Source: Balneolales bacterium
Lineage (GTDB): Bacteria > Bacteroidota > Rhodothermia > Balneolales > Natronogracilivirgulaceae
NCBI GenBank assembly: GCA_007135895.1
Contig: SLHZ01000253.1
Location: 1 to 7,911 of the forward strand
Direction: 5' to 3'
DNA: 7,911 nucleotides
In this document: positions 7,601-7,911 of the stretch, one piece after another
Layout: each line of letters starts with the position of its first letter
How positions within the stretch are numbered: the first letter of the stretch is position 1
Program-made: the position numbers and the translations under genes
Notes under the pieces: generated by a model
Seen by the model: the letters and a program-made list of their open reading frames with translations, nothing else
Told to the model about the DNA's origin: nothing
Database searches by the model: none

Positions 7601-7911
7601 GGCTCACAACTCCACGCCCGCCTATCCAAAAGTCTCCATTACCGTCCTCATACATATGACCGATAATATTGTCTCCAAGAGAATTCGTCTCCTGGTTGCT
7701 TTCGTATACCAGAAATTCAACTCCGTCATACCTGTTGAGTCCGCTGTTGGTGCCCACCCATAAAAAACCAAAAGAGTCTTGATATGTGCCTGTGATTTGC
7801 TGACTTGACAAACCGGATGTGATCGTGCGGAAACGAAGCTCGGGCCGGCCCTCATGGTCAAGTGCTGCCACCCGGGCGGAAAAGGGAGCTAAAACAAAAT
7901 AAAACAAGTGG
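4632..7911 (-). CDS. Periplasmic-propeller sensor histidine kinase (5' end cut by window edge)
   Basis: A membrane sensor kinase of over 1090 residues; numbering here counts the codon at 7907 as residue 1. The reading frame stays open to the edge, and the first codon able to start inside the window is a TTG with no visible ribosome binding site, so the true start probably lies outside. The visible N-terminus (FYFVLAPFSARVAA) looks like the end of a signal peptide. Fourteen two-component-regulator propeller blades follow: LW(V/I)GT-like motifs near 49, 93, 138, 180, 227, 278, 326, 374, 422, 471, 519, 569 and 612 and a last ELVFGG near 656, enough for two seven-bladed propellers. Then come a Y_Y_Y domain (about 725-795), one TM helix (about 799-819), a coiled-coil linker (about 820-860), HisKA with phosphoacceptor H867 in LAHDLRNPF, and HATPase_c with N-box NLITNAIKFS (981-990), DQGIG (1013-1017) and GSGFGL (1043-1048). 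It ends without a receiver or AraC domain, so it is a classical kinase, not a hybrid one. The ligand and partner regulator are not visible. Confidence 0.93.
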   Translation of the reverse strand, partial: HLFYFVLAPFSARVAALDHEGRPELRFRTITSGLSSQQITGTYQDSFGFLWVGTNSGLNRYDGVEFLVYESNQETNSLGDNIIGHMYEDGNGDFWIGGRGVVSRYRRETDDFQRYPLPVTRTAFITIVWSIAEEPAGRLWVSGGSNGLYYFCPDSDAFIAYENLPTTSQINGIMIEKGEYLWATSVDGLHRLELSSGKWDSWHYDSGDPSSLTSNRTYKVVGDHQGEIWISTRERGLNRVVRDDRGRIHFRRYWNEPGQKPVLSNNSIYNMYVDREGRLWLANDNGGLHLYDREKDRFFHYDSDPDDPYSLSHHSITHVFQDRNHRLWVGTALAGLNVTDPYDFKFEHHHTRSRFSRSLSNNIVRDFIEDDNGNLWIATDGGGLNFFDRGSGHFYAFRHDPDDPHSLKSDAAIAVRRDVAGTLWVGSYAGGLDLLVDEKKGRFLGVQDTLAIPGNLITNVFDVHFDQEYPYIWIASFGQGLLRYDLSNDELWMVRPADDQADGLRSRFILRIYEDSQSNLWFVTLHGLYFLASDDKHDPRFRAYLRSEDDPYSLPGNSLRDILEDRRGNIWVATIAGLARYDYENDRFLSYGQSDGLPANEIRSLAEDDNGDLWIGTANGLSHFEYKTAVFKNYKKEDGLQGNEFSRYAAERLRTGELVFGGMKGFNIFHPDSIRTNPHIPEVYLSGFRIFNEPVSVGTPESPLRKHIMLTDTIRISWSQNVFTFEFIALNYTRAEQNQYAYKMEGFETHWNHVGNQRNATYTNLDPGTYRFRVKASNNDGVWNEEGASVILVIVPPFWRTWVFYLASSILILAILVWAVRSRLNRVKQQNLHLEEMVNRRTAELRESNRRLNDYLAKKNKIYSLLAHDLRNPFNSIIGFSEYLQEKFSKESDPENHDVARSIFKAARTSFHLLENLLDWAGSKDQSRNLENEPVDMRALAKEAIQQVELQSKMKGVKMELVPGEPVVARADRNMILTVLRNLITNAIKFSDAGREVVIEVSAVDNKSVVSVRDQGIGMTQEEVRGILEGSSTMRKEGTGGEKGSGFGLMLSQEFLLRHNSRLRVESEPGKGSTFTFALESASEEISRLETD

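Noticed and set aside
4639..7768. Repeated similar DNA segments in the kinase gene considered as a DNA repeat array
   Set aside because: The periodicity is explained by propeller-blade protein repeats (DPDDPYSLS and LWVGT-like motifs); the DNA copies are too diverged to be a recent repeat or CRISPR-like array.

Overview
The window holds five recognisable protein genes in strictly alternating orientation: comM/yifB (-), a DUF4342-type small protein (+), trxB (-), dinB (+) and a very large propeller sensor histidine kinase (-) that runs off the right edge. No RNA gene, insertion sequence, CRISPR array or phage gene is visible. Base composition is close to even GC and looks uniform. The best taxonomic clue is the last gene: a periplasmic two-component-regulator propeller, Y_Y_Y domain, single membrane helix and histidine kinase in one chain is a hallmark of Bacteroidota and close relatives. 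I infer that phylum-level group (possibly a Balneolales- or Rhodothermota-like marine or saline lineage). The finer placement is a guess from protein style only.

Left part (1-2332): comM/yifB (41-1579, -) encodes the AAA+ helicase-like protein linked to natural transformation. A spacer of about 280 bp separates it from the divergent DUF4342 gene (1864-2217, +). This spacer carries a short direct repeat and, just upstream of the DUF4342 ribosome binding site, a stem-loop whose whole loop is complementary to sequence immediately downstream. The DUF4342 gene and trxB converge on a small symmetric hairpin.

Middle part (2333-4510): trxB (thioredoxin reductase, -) and dinB (DNA polymerase IV, +) are divergent across about 125 bp. 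That spacer contains an alternating TA tract and a GC-rich hairpin followed by a U-run when read towards trxB, resembling an intrinsic terminator or leader attenuator.

Right part (4511-7911): a roughly 120-bp convergent spacer, then the sensor kinase. I count 14 propeller-blade motifs, enough for two seven-bladed propellers, followed by a Y_Y_Y domain, one TM helix, HisKA and HATPase domains. It has no receiver or DNA-binding domain, so its partner regulator must be encoded elsewhere.

Because neighbouring genes alternate in strand, nothing here looks like an operon. The genes are best read as independently transcribed housekeeping, DNA-repair/uptake, redox and sensing genes. I see no convincing new multi-gene system. 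The items most worth a second look are the regulatory structures in the two divergent spacers and the DUF4342 protein of unknown function.
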